A DNA stretch of 64,000 bases, taken from contig NC_017384.1 in the NCBI RefSeq assembly GCF_000223375.1, positions 872,097 to 936,096 on the forward strand, written 5' to 3'. This DNA is from Ketogulonicigenium vulgare WSH-001. GTDB lineage: Bacteria > Pseudomonadota > Alphaproteobacteria > Rhodobacterales > Rhodobacteraceae. Shown in pieces: positions 44,311-55,341 of this stretch. A model generated the notes under the pieces. It saw nothing but the letters and a program-made list of their open reading frames with translations, was not told the DNA's origin and made no database searches. Positions within the stretch are counted from its first letter, which is position 1; every line of letters begins with the position of its first letter. Both the position numbers and the translations under genes were made by a program.

Positions 44311-44344
44311 ATAAGGCCCCGCAAGTGATTGCGGGGCCTTATTT

Positions 44345-44347
<3 letters not shown>
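44311..44347 (+). terminator. Terminator of the yajC-ccmG operon
   Basis: A 14-bp stem (44311-44324 with 44329-44342, ATAAGGCCCCGCAA type) and a 4-nt loop, followed by TTTTATTG. It overlaps the stop codon of the convergent aconitase gene. Confidence 0.88.
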
Positions 44348-47101
<2,754 letters not shown>

Positions 47102-47200
47102 AGCAGTCCCTTTCTGGCTATCTAGCTAGGTCTATGATGGTGTGCCAAAGCCGGGCCCGGTAATCAACAAAGACCTGCACTGTGGCGATATTTCCTTCGT

Positions 47201-47212
47201 ATACATTTGTAT
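47201..47212. promoter_or_regulatory. Operator-like inverted repeat ATACA-TT-TGTAT
   Basis: Short inverted repeat in the 276-base spacer between the divergent acnA and DUF1223 genes, about 100 bases upstream of the acnA start. It could be a binding site for a dimeric regulator of either gene. Arms of only 5 bases make chance likely. Confidence 0.25.
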
Positions 47213-47377
47213 GCAGAGCGAGGGAAGAGCCCTTAGATGAAATATTTACGCCACAGGTGATCAAGTTTTGCGCGCGAAAGGGTGATCCCTTGCGTCACTT
47301 CGGTCGCGCGGGGTTGATTGGAAAAGCGCGCTCGGATGATCTAGCACAGCATAAGGGCAACAAAGGGTGAGCCGGTA

Positions 47378-48070
47378 ATGAAATTCGCGCTGGGATGGGT
47401 CGCTGCAATCGCCGTAACGGCAGGTGCAGCCGCAGCTGAGGAACGCTCGCCCGTCGTGGTCGAACTTTACACCGCCCAAGGCTGCGCCGCCTGTCCGCCC
47501 GCCGATGTGGTGCTGTCCAAGCTGCGCGATATTCCGGGGGTGATCCCGCTGGCGCTGCATGTGGATTATTGGGATTATATCGGCTGGATCGACGCTTTTG
47601 GCCAGGCCGCCTTTACCCAGCGCCAAAATGCCTATGCCGATATCCGCAACGAGCGTTACATCTATACGCCGCAAATGGTGATCGATGGCACACGTTCGGT
47701 GCTGGGCGGCGATGGTATGGCGGTGATGGATGCGATTTCGGCCGCCAAGGACGCACCGCGCCCCGTCGCTCTGCGGGTCGAGCGTGACGGCAATGCGCTG
47801 CATATCATTGCCGAGACAGCGATCGCTCGCCCGATGATCGTGCAGCTTGTGCGTTATATGCCCGAGGAAGAGGTGCAGATCGAAGGCGGCGAGAATGCCG
47901 GCCAGACCCTGACCTATGTGAATATCGTCACCCAGCTCGAGCAGATCGGCGCATGGGACGGCAGCGCCGCCCTCGATCTGTCGCAAAATATCGAGGGCGA
48001 TCAGCCAGCGGTGATTCTGGTGCAAGAAGCAGGGCCGGGCCGTATTTTGGCCGCCGCTACAGCCCCTTAA
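47378..48070 (+). CDS. DUF1223 family secreted thioredoxin-like protein
   Basis: Periplasmic protein of 230 residues with a signal peptide (MKFALGWVAAIAVTAGAAAA). VVELYTAQGCAACPPADVVL carries a C-A-A-C pair at residues 36-39, then HVDYWDYIGWIDAFGQAAFTQRQNAYA and YTPQMVIDG. This is the DUF1223 pattern, in which a CxxC motif opens a thioredoxin-like fold. A redox role is inferred; no function is established for the family. The upstream spacer of 276 bases to acnA is divergent. Confidence 0.88.
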   Translation: MKFALGWVAAIAVTAGAAAAEERSPVVVELYTAQGCAACPPADVVLSKLRDIPGVIPLALHVDYWDYIGWIDAFGQAAFTQRQNAYADIRNERYIYTPQMVIDGTRSVLGGDGMAVMDAISAAKDAPRPVALRVERDGNALHIIAETAIARPMIVQLVRYMPEEEVQIEGGENAGQTLTYVNIVTQLEQIGAWDGSAALDLSQNIEGDQPAVILVQEAGPGRILAAATAP

Positions 48071-48081
48071 AGTCGCGCGCC

Positions 48082-49152
48082 TTAACGAAAATGCTTAGAT
48101 AGCTTCAGCCCTTGGCCTTGGTAGTTCGAGGCAATCCCCGCGCCGTATAGCTGCTGCGGGGCGGCGTCCATGCGCTCGTACACCAGCCGCCCGACGATCT
48201 GGCCATGTTCCAGCACGAAGGGCGATTCGTGGCAGCGCACCTCGAGGACGCCGCGCGATCCTGCGCCGCCCGCTGCGGCATAGCCAAAGCCGGGATCGAA
48301 AAAGCCCGCGTAATGCACGCGGAACTCGCCCACCATCGCCAGATAGGGCGACATTTCGGCGGCGTAATCGGGCGGGATGCAGACAGATTCGCGGCTGACC
48401 AGAATATAAAAGGCGCCGGGGTCGAGGATGATCTGCCCCTGCTTGCTGTGGATTTCTTCCCAGTAATCAGCGGGGTCGTAATGGCCGATCAGATCAAGGT
48501 CGATGACGCCGGTATGGGGTTTCGCGCGATAGCCGACCAATGTGCCGCGGGCAGGCGACAGATCGACCGAAAACGCCAGCCCGTCCGAGATCACCGGCGT
48601 GCCATCGACCAGCGGGATGCGCCTGTGCAGCGCGCGCAGCGCATCATCATCCAGCGCCGCACCACCCCGGCGAAACCGGATCTGATTAAGCCGCATCCCC
48701 GCGCGCACCAGCACGGAAAAAGAGCGCGGGCAAATCTCGGCATAGAGAGGCCCGCTATAGCCCGCAGGCACGCGATCGAATTCCGCGCCGCCGTCCGTAA
48801 TCGTGCGCGTCAGCAAATCCAGCCGCCCGGTCGAGCTTTTCGCATTCGCCACCGCCGAGACATCGGCGGGCAGGGCCAGCTCTTCCATCAGCGGCACGAC
48901 ATAGACGCAGCCCTTTTCCAGCACGGCGCCCTCGGTCAGGTCGACACGGTGCATCTCGAACGCCGCCAGCCGATCCGCAACAGAGCGGCCCGTGCCCGCA
49001 AGGAACGAGGCCCGCACCCGATAGGCCACTGTGCCAAGGCGCAGATCAAGGCTGGCGGGCTGCAATTGTCCCGGTGCCAGCGGACGTTCGGGGCGAATAT
49101 GCGCCGCATCGATCATGGCCTGAATTTGGGTGTGAGGCAGAACGCCGGTCAT
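48082..49152 (-). CDS. Dcd-like 2'-deoxycytidine 5'-triphosphate deaminase, long form
   Basis: Protein of 356 residues, about twice the length of standard Dcd. The N-terminal half (LQPASLDLRLGTVAYRV, ANAKSSTGRLDLLTR) and the C-terminal half (PDYAAEMSPYLAMVGEFRVHYAGFFDPGFGY, LEVRCHESPFVLEHGQIVGRLVYERM) both resemble Dcd/dUTPase trimer units, so this is an internally duplicated member known in alphaproteobacteria. It should make dUTP from dCTP for thymidylate supply, though direct activity of the long form is less well tested. It starts downstream of the tRNA-Pro terminator. Confidence 0.85.
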   Translation of the reverse strand: MTGVLPHTQIQAMIDAAHIRPERPLAPGQLQPASLDLRLGTVAYRVRASFLAGTGRSVADRLAAFEMHRVDLTEGAVLEKGCVYVVPLMEELALPADVSAVANAKSSTGRLDLLTRTITDGGAEFDRVPAGYSGPLYAEICPRSFSVLVRAGMRLNQIRFRRGGAALDDDALRALHRRIPLVDGTPVISDGLAFSVDLSPARGTLVGYRAKPHTGVIDLDLIGHYDPADYWEEIHSKQGQIILDPGAFYILVSRESVCIPPDYAAEMSPYLAMVGEFRVHYAGFFDPGFGYAAAGGAGSRGVLEVRCHESPFVLEHGQIVGRLVYERMDAAPQQLYGAGIASNYQGQGLKLSKHFR

Positions 49153-49188
49153 GATCCCTCGCGTATTGATCTGTGGTCAGCGGATATG

Positions 49189-49226
49189 AAAAAGCCTGCC
49201 AAGGCAATGACCTTAGCAGGCTTTTT
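49189..49226 (-). terminator. Intrinsic terminator downstream of tRNA-Pro
   Basis: Long stem AAAAAGCCTGC..AAGG/CCTT..GCAGGCTTTTT with a 6-nt loop. It sits 6 bases past the 3' end of the tRNA on the minus strand, with a run of T on that strand. It separates the tRNA from the deaminase gene. Confidence 0.85.
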
Positions 49227-49231
49227 GATGG

Positions 49232-49305
49232 TCGGGCTAGCAGGACTTGAACCTGCGACCTTCCGCCCCCCAGACGGACGCGCTACCAGGCTGCGCTATA
49301 GCCCG
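49232..49305 (-). tRNA. tRNA-Pro (anticodon GGG)
   Basis: 74-nt tRNA on the minus strand: acceptor CGGGCTA/TAGCCCG with discriminator A, D-arm GCGC-AGCCTGGTA-GCGC, anticodon stem TCCGT/GCGGA with loop CTGGGGG (anticodon GGG), T-arm GCAGG-TTCAAGT-CCTGC. The AGCCTGGTAG D-loop is a tRNA-Pro feature. Two more complementary bases flank the acceptor, but a 7-bp stem is the correct reading. Confidence 0.95.
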
Positions 49306-49417
49306 ACTGAGGGCCTTATCAGTGGTTTTGCGCGTAAGTTCAAGGGGGTTTTTACCTTACCTTGCGGCGGCTTGGCTTGACGCAGCGCAAAGACCGCGCG
49401 GCAAGGATCGCGGCGTA

Positions 49418-49903
49418 TCAGGCGGCGCGCAACATCCGCGCGCGCAGCTCCTCAAGACGCGAGAGCGCCTTGCGCAGCGCGCCCAGCGTCTCGGGCGTGG
49501 CTGTAACGTGATTTGCAACCCATAGCAGGCTGGGGCGCGCCTCTGGCGTGGGGGCGGCGGCGATGGCGGTGACGACGGGGCTGGGCTTGCGCGGGGCGGG
49601 CACAGCGCGCGGCGCGAAGCTGGGCGGTTGCGGCCCCAAGGACGCAACATAGCGCACACCCTGTTCGCGAATCAATTTCTGCGCGCCCTTGATCGTCAGA
49701 CCTTGGTCGCGCAGCAGAACCTTGATGCCGCCGATCAGCGCCATATCCTCGGGGCGGTAATAGCGGCGGCTGCCAGCCCCTTTAACGGGGTGGATCTGGG
49801 GGAACTTCGTCTCCCAAAAGCGCAGCACATGGGTTGGCAGCTCTAGCCAGTCCGCAACCTCTGAAATGGTGCGAAAGGCGCTGTCTGCCTTGGTACTGGC
49901 CAT
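49418..49903 (-). CDS. MerR family transcriptional regulator
   Basis: Protein of 161 residues. The N-terminal winged helix-turn-helix is clear at residues 10-80: [28 protein letters not shown], then [21 protein letters not shown]. After residue 90 there is a Pro/Ala-rich linker and a C-terminal helix ([19 protein letters not shown]) that could dimerise. No metal-binding cysteines are present. The stop of ihfA overlaps its ATG by one base. This MerR-type gene next to ihfA is a common alphaproteobacterial arrangement; its targets are unknown. Confidence 0.92.
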   Translation of the reverse strand: MASTKADSAFRTISEVADWLELPTHVLRFWETKFPQIHPVKGAGSRRYYRPEDMALIGGIKVLLRDQGLTIKGAQKLIREQGVRYVASLGPQPPSFAPRAVPAPRKPSPVVTAIAAAPTPEARPSLLWVANHVTATPETLGALRKALSRLEELRARMLRAA

Positions 49904-50202
49904 CAGCTATCGCCGTGGGCGACGCGTTCCTTCATCAGATGCGACGAACGGAACGTCAGCACGCGGCGCGGATTAATCGGCACTTCGATCCCGGTTTTGG
50001 GATTGCGGCCGACACGGGCCGATTTCTCGCGCACCGAAAACGTCCCGAACGAGGAAATCTTCACGCTTTCGCCCGCCACCAGCGCATCCGAGATATGCTG
50101 CAAAACGGTTTCGACCAGCGTGGCACTATCATTGCGCGACAGGCCCACTTTGTTGTGGACGGCTTCGGCAAGATCCATTCGCGTCAGAGTTTTTTCAGAC
50201 AT
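49903..50202 (-). CDS. ihfA: Integration host factor subunit alpha
   Basis: DNA-bending protein of 99 residues. [30 protein letters not shown] forms the dimer body, and [13 protein letters not shown] is the DNA-inserting beta arm with the intercalating proline. The ATG at 50202 is chosen because CAGGAG lies 6 bases before it; the ATG at 50208 directly abuts that site and would be too close. Confidence 0.94.
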   Translation of the reverse strand: MSEKTLTRMDLAEAVHNKVGLSRNDSATLVETVLQHISDALVAGESVKISSFGTFSVREKSARVGRNPKTGIEVPINPRRVLTFRSSHLMKERVAHGDS

Positions 50203-50279
50203 GGTCATCTCCTGCTGTCAGGTTGAGACTAGGACAGATGTATTTTTCAAGTCAATAAGGGGTTTGCGGGAAATCCGCT

Positions 50280-51251
50280 CTACCAGCGGATCGCCGCGGC
50301 CCCCCAGGCCAAACCGCCGCCGATTGCCTCGACAACAATCAGATTGCCCGGCTGCAGGCGACCATCGGCGGCGCCCACCGACAAGGCCAGCGGGATCGAG
50401 GCGGCCGAGGTGTTGCCGTGGTCTTGTACGGTGACGATCACCTTCTCCATCGGCACATCCAGCTTTTTGGCGGTGGCCTGAATGATGCGGATATTGGCCT
50501 GATGCGGTACAACCCAGTCGATATCGGCTTCCTCGAGGCCCGCCTTTTCAACGGCGGTGCGCGCCGTCTGCGCCAGTTTCTCGACAGCGTGGCGGAACAC
50601 CTCGCGGCCCTCCATCTTCAGATGGCCGGTCACACCCGTTGCGGTGCCGCCGTCGACATACAGCAGGTCGCGATAGCTGCCATCCGAATGCAGGTCGGTC
50701 GCCAGAATGCCGCGATCGCGGCTGTCGCCGGTGCCGTCCGCACCCTCTAGCACCAGCGCGCCTGCGCCATCGCCAAACAGGACGCAGGTGGCGCGGTCGC
50801 TCCAATCCAAGAGGCGGGTAAAGGTCTCGGCGCCGATGACCAGCACGCGATTGGCCTGACCCGAGATGATCAGCGCATTCGCGTTCGCCAGCGCATAGAC
50901 AAAGCCCGCGCAAACCGCCTGCACGTCAAAGGCAAAGCCCGTGGTCATGCCAAGGCGCTGCTGCACCATCGTCGCACTCGAGGGGAAGGTCAGATCGGGC
51001 GTGGCGGTCGCGACGATAATCGCGTCGATATCACCAGCTTCCAGCCCGGCATTTGCCAGCGCGGCGCGGGCGGCATGGGCGGCCATATCGGCGGTGCCTT
51101 CGCCCTCTGCCGCGAAATGGCGGCGCTCGATCCCTGAACGGGTGCGGATCCATTCATCCGTCGTGTCGACAAGTGTCTCGAGTTCGACATTGGGCACGAC
51201 ACGTGCGGGCAGATAGTGACCCACACCTTTGACAACAGCGCGTCGCGTCAT
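50280..51251 (-). CDS. fabH: Beta-ketoacyl-ACP synthase III
   Basis: Starts fatty acid synthesis by joining acetyl-CoA to malonyl-ACP. It has 323 residues. The catalytic triad is visible: Cys114 in AVCAGFVYA, His in VVPHQANIRI near residue 250, and Asn in DHGNTSAASIP near residue 280. TDEWIRTRSGIERRH is the FabH N-terminal mark. It follows plsX in the usual plsX-fabH order. Confidence 0.96.
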   Translation of the reverse strand: MTRRAVVKGVGHYLPARVVPNVELETLVDTTDEWIRTRSGIERRHFAAEGEGTADMAAHAARAALANAGLEAGDIDAIIVATATPDLTFPSSATMVQQRLGMTTGFAFDVQAVCAGFVYALANANALIISGQANRVLVIGAETFTRLLDWSDRATCVLFGDGAGALVLEGADGTGDSRDRGILATDLHSDGSYRDLLYVDGGTATGVTGHLKMEGREVFRHAVEKLAQTARTAVEKAGLEEADIDWVVPHQANIRIIQATAKKLDVPMEKVIVTVQDHGNTSAASIPLALSVGAADGRLQPGNLIVVEAIGGGLAWGAAAIRW

Positions 51252-51308
51252 TGCAATGGCTCCGTTCTTGTAACGTGCCGCGGGCTGCGCGCCTGCGGCG
51301 ATATGCGA

Positions 51309-52412
51309 TTAATCCGTCGCAGTTGCGGGTTCGGCGCTGTCCAGACCTGCCGTAAAGCTGGCGCTGGTTGCCAAACGTGCCGCAACGCGATCCGTAAAGT
51401 TCATCTTGGCCAGATCATAGGCCTGCGAGATCGCGGCTGCAAAGCTGGTCGCATCGGACGAGCCGTGGCTTTTCACCACAGTGCCATTCAGACCCAGAAA
51501 CACGCCGCCATTCACGCGGCGGGGGTCCATCTGATGGCGGAATTTCTTCAGCGCGCCGTAAGCCAGAATCGCTGCGAGTTTCGACAAGATATTGGTGCCA
51601 AACATATCGCGCAGCATCTTTGCTACAAGGCGTGCGGTGCCTTCGCCGGTTTTCAGCGCGACATTGCCGGTAAAGCCATCGGTGACGATCACATCGACGG
51701 TGCTCATCGGAATATCGCCGCCTTCGACAAAGCCGACATAATCAAAGCCGCCAGCCTCTTGGGCGGCGGTCAGCAGATCATGCGCCTCGCGCAGCTCGGC
51801 GCGGCCCTTGTGTTCTTCGGTGCCGACATTCAGCAGGCCGACACGGGGCATGGTCAGGCCCAGCCCGTTGCGCGCATAGGAGGCGCCCATGAACGCGTAA
51901 TTCAGCAAATCGGGCGCATCGGCCTTTAGATCAGCCCCGGCATCCAGCAGGATATTGAACCCCGACGGGTTCAGCGAGGGCCACATACAGGCGATGGCGG
52001 GGCGCTTGACGCCCTCGATCCGGCGCAGGCGCATGGTCGACAGCGCCATCAGTGCGCCGGTATTGCCGCAAGAAATGCAGGCTGCCGCAGCGCCCTCACG
52101 CACCGAATCCAGCGCCGACCACATCGAGGTGTTTTTCCCCGTGCGGATCACTTGCGCCGGCTTATCCGTCATCTGCACGACATCTTGGGCATGGATGATG
52201 GTGATACGGTCTTTTGCCGCAAGTCCCGCAACCAGCCCGTTCAGCACATCTTGATTGCCATGCAGCAAAATCTGCGCATCGGGTCGGCTGGCCAGAAACA
52301 GATCGAGGCCCGCGACAACAGCCGCAGGCCCCTTGTCGCCGCCCATAGCGTCGACAGAAATCACAATCTGGCTGACCTGCGCAGAAATGCTGCCCTGAGG
52401 TTCAATATTCAT
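51309..52412 (-). CDS. plsX: Phosphate acyltransferase PlsX
   Basis: Makes acyl-phosphate from acyl-ACP for phospholipid synthesis; 367 residues. ISVDAMGGDKGPAAVV, then AAISCGNTGALMALS and GANILLDAGAD-like LLDAGADLKADAPDLLNYAFMGASYA are the family blocks. It begins 24 bases after rpmF. The start at 52412 gives an N-terminal extension of about 16 residues over shorter members, so a later start is possible. Confidence 0.95.
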   Translation of the reverse strand: MNIEPQGSISAQVSQIVISVDAMGGDKGPAAVVAGLDLFLASRPDAQILLHGNQDVLNGLVAGLAAKDRITIIHAQDVVQMTDKPAQVIRTGKNTSMWSALDSVREGAAAACISCGNTGALMALSTMRLRRIEGVKRPAIACMWPSLNPSGFNILLDAGADLKADAPDLLNYAFMGASYARNGLGLTMPRVGLLNVGTEEHKGRAELREAHDLLTAAQEAGGFDYVGFVEGGDIPMSTVDVIVTDGFTGNVALKTGEGTARLVAKMLRDMFGTNILSKLAAILAYGALKKFRHQMDPRRVNGGVFLGLNGTVVKSHGSSDATSFAAAISQAYDLAKMNFTDRVAARLATSASFTAGLDSAEPATATD

Positions 52413-52436
52413 GGCAGGTCAGTCAGTCACGCAGGC

Positions 52437-52643
52437 TTATGCTGCGTCTTCGTCGATGTCGACGCCGGTCGAAACCGCAACGACTTCGCGCTGGTCATAG
52501 TGACCGCACGACGGGCAAACGTGGTGCGGGCGCTTCAGCTCGCCGCAGTTGCCGCACTCGTTCGGGTTCGCCGCAACGAGGGCATCATGTGCGCGGCGCA
52601 TGTTGCGGCGCGACTTGGAAATTTTATTCTGTGGGACAGCCAT
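52437..52643 (-). CDS. rpmF: 50S ribosomal protein L32
   Basis: 68-residue ribosomal protein. [22 protein letters not shown] is the usual start. Four cysteines in [20 protein letters not shown] form a zinc ribbon, so this is the zinc-binding form. It starts the rpmF-plsX-fabH-ihfA-merR series. Confidence 0.96.
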   Translation of the reverse strand: MAVPQNKISKSRRNMRRAHDALVAANPNECGNCGELKRPHHVCPSCGHYDQREVVAVSTGVDIDEDAA

Positions 52644-52820
52644 GTCACAAACCCCGGGTTATATCGGGCGTTCAAGGCCCAGTTTCGAAAGGTCGCTTTT
52701 GCGATATGGCGCGGTCACTATACCTTTTGACCAGCGCTGTCGAGAAGCGACGTTAATGAAGCCCGCTACATAACCTTCGCGGCGCATTTGGCAAGGGCGA
52801 AGTTGCGCCTTTGCCGAATT

Positions 52821-53375
52821 CTAATGCGAGCCTTCGTCTTTTTTCGTCAGTTTATCACGCAGATCAGCCAAGCCAGCAAAGGGCCGACGCTGCTCGGCGG
52901 CCTCTGGCGCGTCATCTGTATCAATATCAACTGGCGCAACGTCAGGCGCGCGGGGATAGGCGGGCAGGGCCAGCGACAGCGCCTCGGCCATCACTTCGGC
53001 AAGGTCGAGGGACTTGGGCAATGGCTCGGCCGTATCGTCTTCGGGCATCTCGACTTCGCCGCTCAGATCCTCGGTGAAATCGGCCAGATAGTTGCGGATC
53101 ACATCTTCGTCGATCCGCGCTGGCACCGGGGCAAAGGTCACAACGCATTCTTGCACGACGCTGGCGCCCAGCTTTGCCTCTAGCCGCCAGTCGTGGCGAC
53201 CAATGGGCGTCAGCGTACCGGTAAAGCGCAGCTTTTTAAGGGCGATGATGCCCAACGCGCTGCCCAATGCGGTGCGTCCCGCAAGATCGGGTTGCAGATC
53301 AAAGTGATGCGCCTTGCGGCCTGACACATCATTCAGCCGCAGAATATGGCGGGGAATTGCCGGTTGGTCGTTCAT
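52821..53375 (-). CDS. YceD/DUF177 family protein
   Basis: Protein of 184 residues. LTGTLTPIGRHDWRLEAKLGASVVQECVVT-like sequence near residues 50-80 and the acidic middle (DLSGEVEMPEDDTAEPLPKSLDLAEVMAEAL) are those of the YceD group. Its gene is commonly next to rpmF, as here; a role in 23S rRNA or ribosome metabolism is suggested for relatives. The 177 bases between it and rpmF hold no gene. Confidence 0.9.
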   Translation of the reverse strand: MNDQPAIPRHILRLNDVSGRKAHHFDLQPDLAGRTALGSALGIIALKKLRFTGTLTPIGRHDWRLEAKLGASVVQECVVTFAPVPARIDEDVIRNYLADFTEDLSGEVEMPEDDTAEPLPKSLDLAEVMAEALSLALPAYPRAPDVAPVDIDTDDAPEAAEQRRPFAGLADLRDKLTKKDEGSH

Positions 53376-53499
53376 CTAGCGCTCCGTCAAGGTGTAAGCT
53401 ACAGAGTTCCTTGAAAACCCCGTCCGCTGTCATGTAATGCCTTTGGTGACATGCGGGAATACGGGGCATGCAAGTTTGCGACAAGGGGCCTTTGACATC

Positions 53500-53997
53500 A
53501 TGAAACATGAAATCTCGCAGGCAGGCGTCAAGCGGGCCGTTGGATTGCAGCGCGGCTTGCGCCTGGTGCTGGCCTCGTCGGTGATCGCGCTGGTGGTGGC
53601 CTGCACACCGGTCCAGCGCAACCATGGCTATATCCCGACCGAAGATATGATCGCGGGCCTGAACGTCGGCGACAGCCGCGCCAGCGTCATCAGCGCGATT
53701 GGCGAGCCCGCGGCCCAAAGCGTGCAGGGCCAAGGCGCGTTCTATTACGTTCAAAGCCGGTTCGAGACCTTTGGTGCCTTTGCCCCGCGCGAAATTGATC
53801 GCCAGGTGCTGGCCGTCACCTTTACCCCCGCAGGCACGCTGCAAAACATCGCGCGCTATGGGCTGCAGGACGGCAATGTCGTGATCCTGTCCCGCCGCGT
53901 GACGGATGAACAGGTCGGCGATATGACCTTTATCCGCCAATTGCTGGGCAACTTTGGTCGCGTTGATGCGGCCTCGATGCTGGGCACGAGTGAATAA
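53500..53997 (+). CDS. BamE/OmlA-like outer-membrane lipoprotein
   Basis: Protein of 165 residues. A long signal region (ends VIALVVAC, lipobox Cys) is followed by the OmlA/SmpA fold: GYIPTEDMIAGLNVGDSRASVISAIGEPAAQ and GAFYYVQSRFETFGAF. BamE is an accessory part of the BAM machine. The ATG at 53500 is preferred over an in-frame start at 53437, because it sits closer to the signal peptide. The signal has an unusually long n-region of about 30 residues. Confidence 0.9.
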   Translation: MKHEISQAGVKRAVGLQRGLRLVLASSVIALVVACTPVQRNHGYIPTEDMIAGLNVGDSRASVISAIGEPAAQSVQGQGAFYYVQSRFETFGAFAPREIDRQVLAVTFTPAGTLQNIARYGLQDGNVVILSRRVTDEQVGDMTFIRQLLGNFGRVDAASMLGTSE

Positions 53998-53999
53998 GG

Positions 54000-54026
54000 G
54001 GAGGGCGTTAAGCCCTCCGCCTTTTC
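54000..54026 (+). terminator. Terminator after the BamE-like gene
   Basis: Stem GGAGGGC/GCCCTCC (54000-54006 with 54012-54018, 5-nt loop) then GCCTTTTC. The T-run starts three bases after the stem, so it is of moderate strength. It overlaps the 3' end of the convergent msrB gene. Confidence 0.55.
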
Positions 54027-54438
54027 AGTCGGCTTCCTCGAACCGCAGGGCCACGCCGTTAATACAATAGCGCAGACCGGTGGGCGGCGGCCCATCGGGG
54101 AAGACATGGCCCAAATGCGCATCGCATTGGTCGCAATGCACTTCGGTGCGCACCATGAAATGGCTGCGGTCGACTGATTCGCCGACACCCGCGCCGTCCA
54201 GCGGTTGAGTGAAGGATGGCCAGCCGCAACCGGCGTTAAACTTGTCATCCGCCTTGAATAAAGCCGCGCCGCAGCACACACAGTAATAGGTTCCGGCCAC
54301 CTCGGGGAAGTCATCGTGGGTGAAAGGACGCTCGGTTGCGTGGTTACGGGTTACTTCATAGGCAAGCTGTGACAGTTGTTCGCGCCATTCGGCCTCAGAT
54401 TTTACAATTTTATTCAATATCGTTTCCCCTTCTGTCAT
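54025..54438 (-). CDS. msrB: Peptide-methionine (R)-S-oxide reductase MsrB
   Basis: Repairs the R form of methionine sulfoxide; 137 residues from the ATG at 54438. Zinc-site cysteine pairs are in [11 protein letters not shown] and [14 protein letters not shown]; the catalytic Cys is in [26 protein letters not shown] is the substrate block. A TTG at 54417 preceded by AAGGGG (54426-54431) is a good alternative start and gives 130 residues beginning [15 protein letters not shown], the usual family N-terminus. No clear ribosome site precedes the ATG at 54438. Confidence 0.94.
   Translation of the reverse strand: MTEGETILNKIVKSEAEWREQLSQLAYEVTRNHATERPFTHDDFPEVAGTYYCVCCGAALFKADDKFNAGCGWPSFTQPLDGAGVGESVDRSHFMVRTEVHCDQCDAHLGHVFPDGPPPTGLRYCINGVALRFEEAD
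54426..54431 (-). promoter_or_regulatory. Ribosome site pointing to a TTG start for msrB
   Basis: AAGGGG on the minus strand, 8 bases before TTG at 54417. It lies inside the reading frame that starts at the ATG at 54438. If real, MsrB begins seven codons later than the ATG. Confidence 0.45.
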
Positions 54439-54512
54439 AGTGTTAACATATAGGTGTTGCCAGTTTTGATGCCAAGCGGTGCAGGATGCCACCGCGGCCT
54501 TGGGAGGCGCCC

Positions 54513-55310
54513 ATGCAGGTGGTTTTTAACCCGATCGTTAGCGAGCCTTATTGGGCGGGATTATCAAATGATCCCGCAATGATTGATGCCGCGCAAGCCT
54601 TGCGCTGGCGCAGCTTTCACCCTGGCATGGGTGAGGGGCGCGATTATGACGACACCGATCACTATTGCGCGCATCTGATGATCATCGATCAGCGCACGCA
54701 AACCTTGGTCGGCTATACACGCGTGATGGTGCTGCGCAGCGATGACAGCCTTGCTCATAGCTATAGCGCGCAATTCTATGATCTGGCGCCGGTCATGGCG
54801 CAGCCGGGGGCCGCGCTGGAACTGGGGCGGTTCTGTCTGGACGCCAATTGCCACGATCCCAAAGTGGTCAAGCTGATCTGGGCCGCGCTGCTGGCAATCT
54901 CGGACGCCAATGGCGTGGCGCGGATGATCGGCTGCTCGTCGTTCAAAGGGTCTGACCCCTTACTGCATACCGCCGCGCTGACGCTGCTGGCGAACGGCAA
55001 TGTCGGAACCGAGGGGCATCGCCCGAACCCCCGCGCGCCCGAGATTTACACTTTTGCCGAGGAATTGATCGGTCGCCCGGTGGACGAGCTGCAAGCGCGT
55101 CGTCAGATCCCGCCGCTGCTGCGCTCTTATTTGCAGATGAATGGTTGGGTCAGTGATCACGCCGTGGTCGATCATGCGCTGGATACGATCCATGTCTTTA
55201 CCAATGTCGAACTGGCCGGCGTGCAGCCCGCCCGTTTGCACGGCCTGCGCCAGCTTGCCGCGCGCGGTCAGGGGGCCGCGCCTGCAGGGGTTGCGCTGGA
55301 AGGGGCTTGA
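54513..55310 (+). CDS. olsB: OlsB-type L-ornithine N-alpha-acyltransferase
   Basis: GNAT-fold acyltransferase of 265 residues that makes lyso-ornithine lipid from 3-hydroxyacyl-ACP and ornithine. [31 protein letters not shown] and [15 protein letters not shown] are the OlsB/Acetyltransf_5 blocks; [15 protein letters not shown] follows. The ATG at 54513 has GGGAGG before it. The usual partner olsA (second acyl step) is not adjacent, so it must lie elsewhere, or the product may be different. Ornithine lipids stand in for phospholipids when phosphate is short. Confidence 0.87.
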   Translation: MQVVFNPIVSEPYWAGLSNDPAMIDAAQALRWRSFHPGMGEGRDYDDTDHYCAHLMIIDQRTQTLVGYTRVMVLRSDDSLAHSYSAQFYDLAPVMAQPGAALELGRFCLDANCHDPKVVKLIWAALLAISDANGVARMIGCSSFKGSDPLLHTAALTLLANGNVGTEGHRPNPRAPEIYTFAEELIGRPVDELQARRQIPPLLRSYLQMNGWVSDHAVVDHALDTIHVFTNVELAGVQPARLHGLRQLAARGQGAAPAGVALEGA

Positions 55311-55341
55311 AAGCCGCGCGCAGTCGCTTTAGCTGCGGGTT

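Noticed and set aside
49903..50202. Phage or island signs from IHF, DnaB and two tRNAs
   Set aside because: ihfA sits in the fatty acid block and dnaB is next to pyrE, both normal chromosomal places. No integrase, terminase or capsid gene is present.
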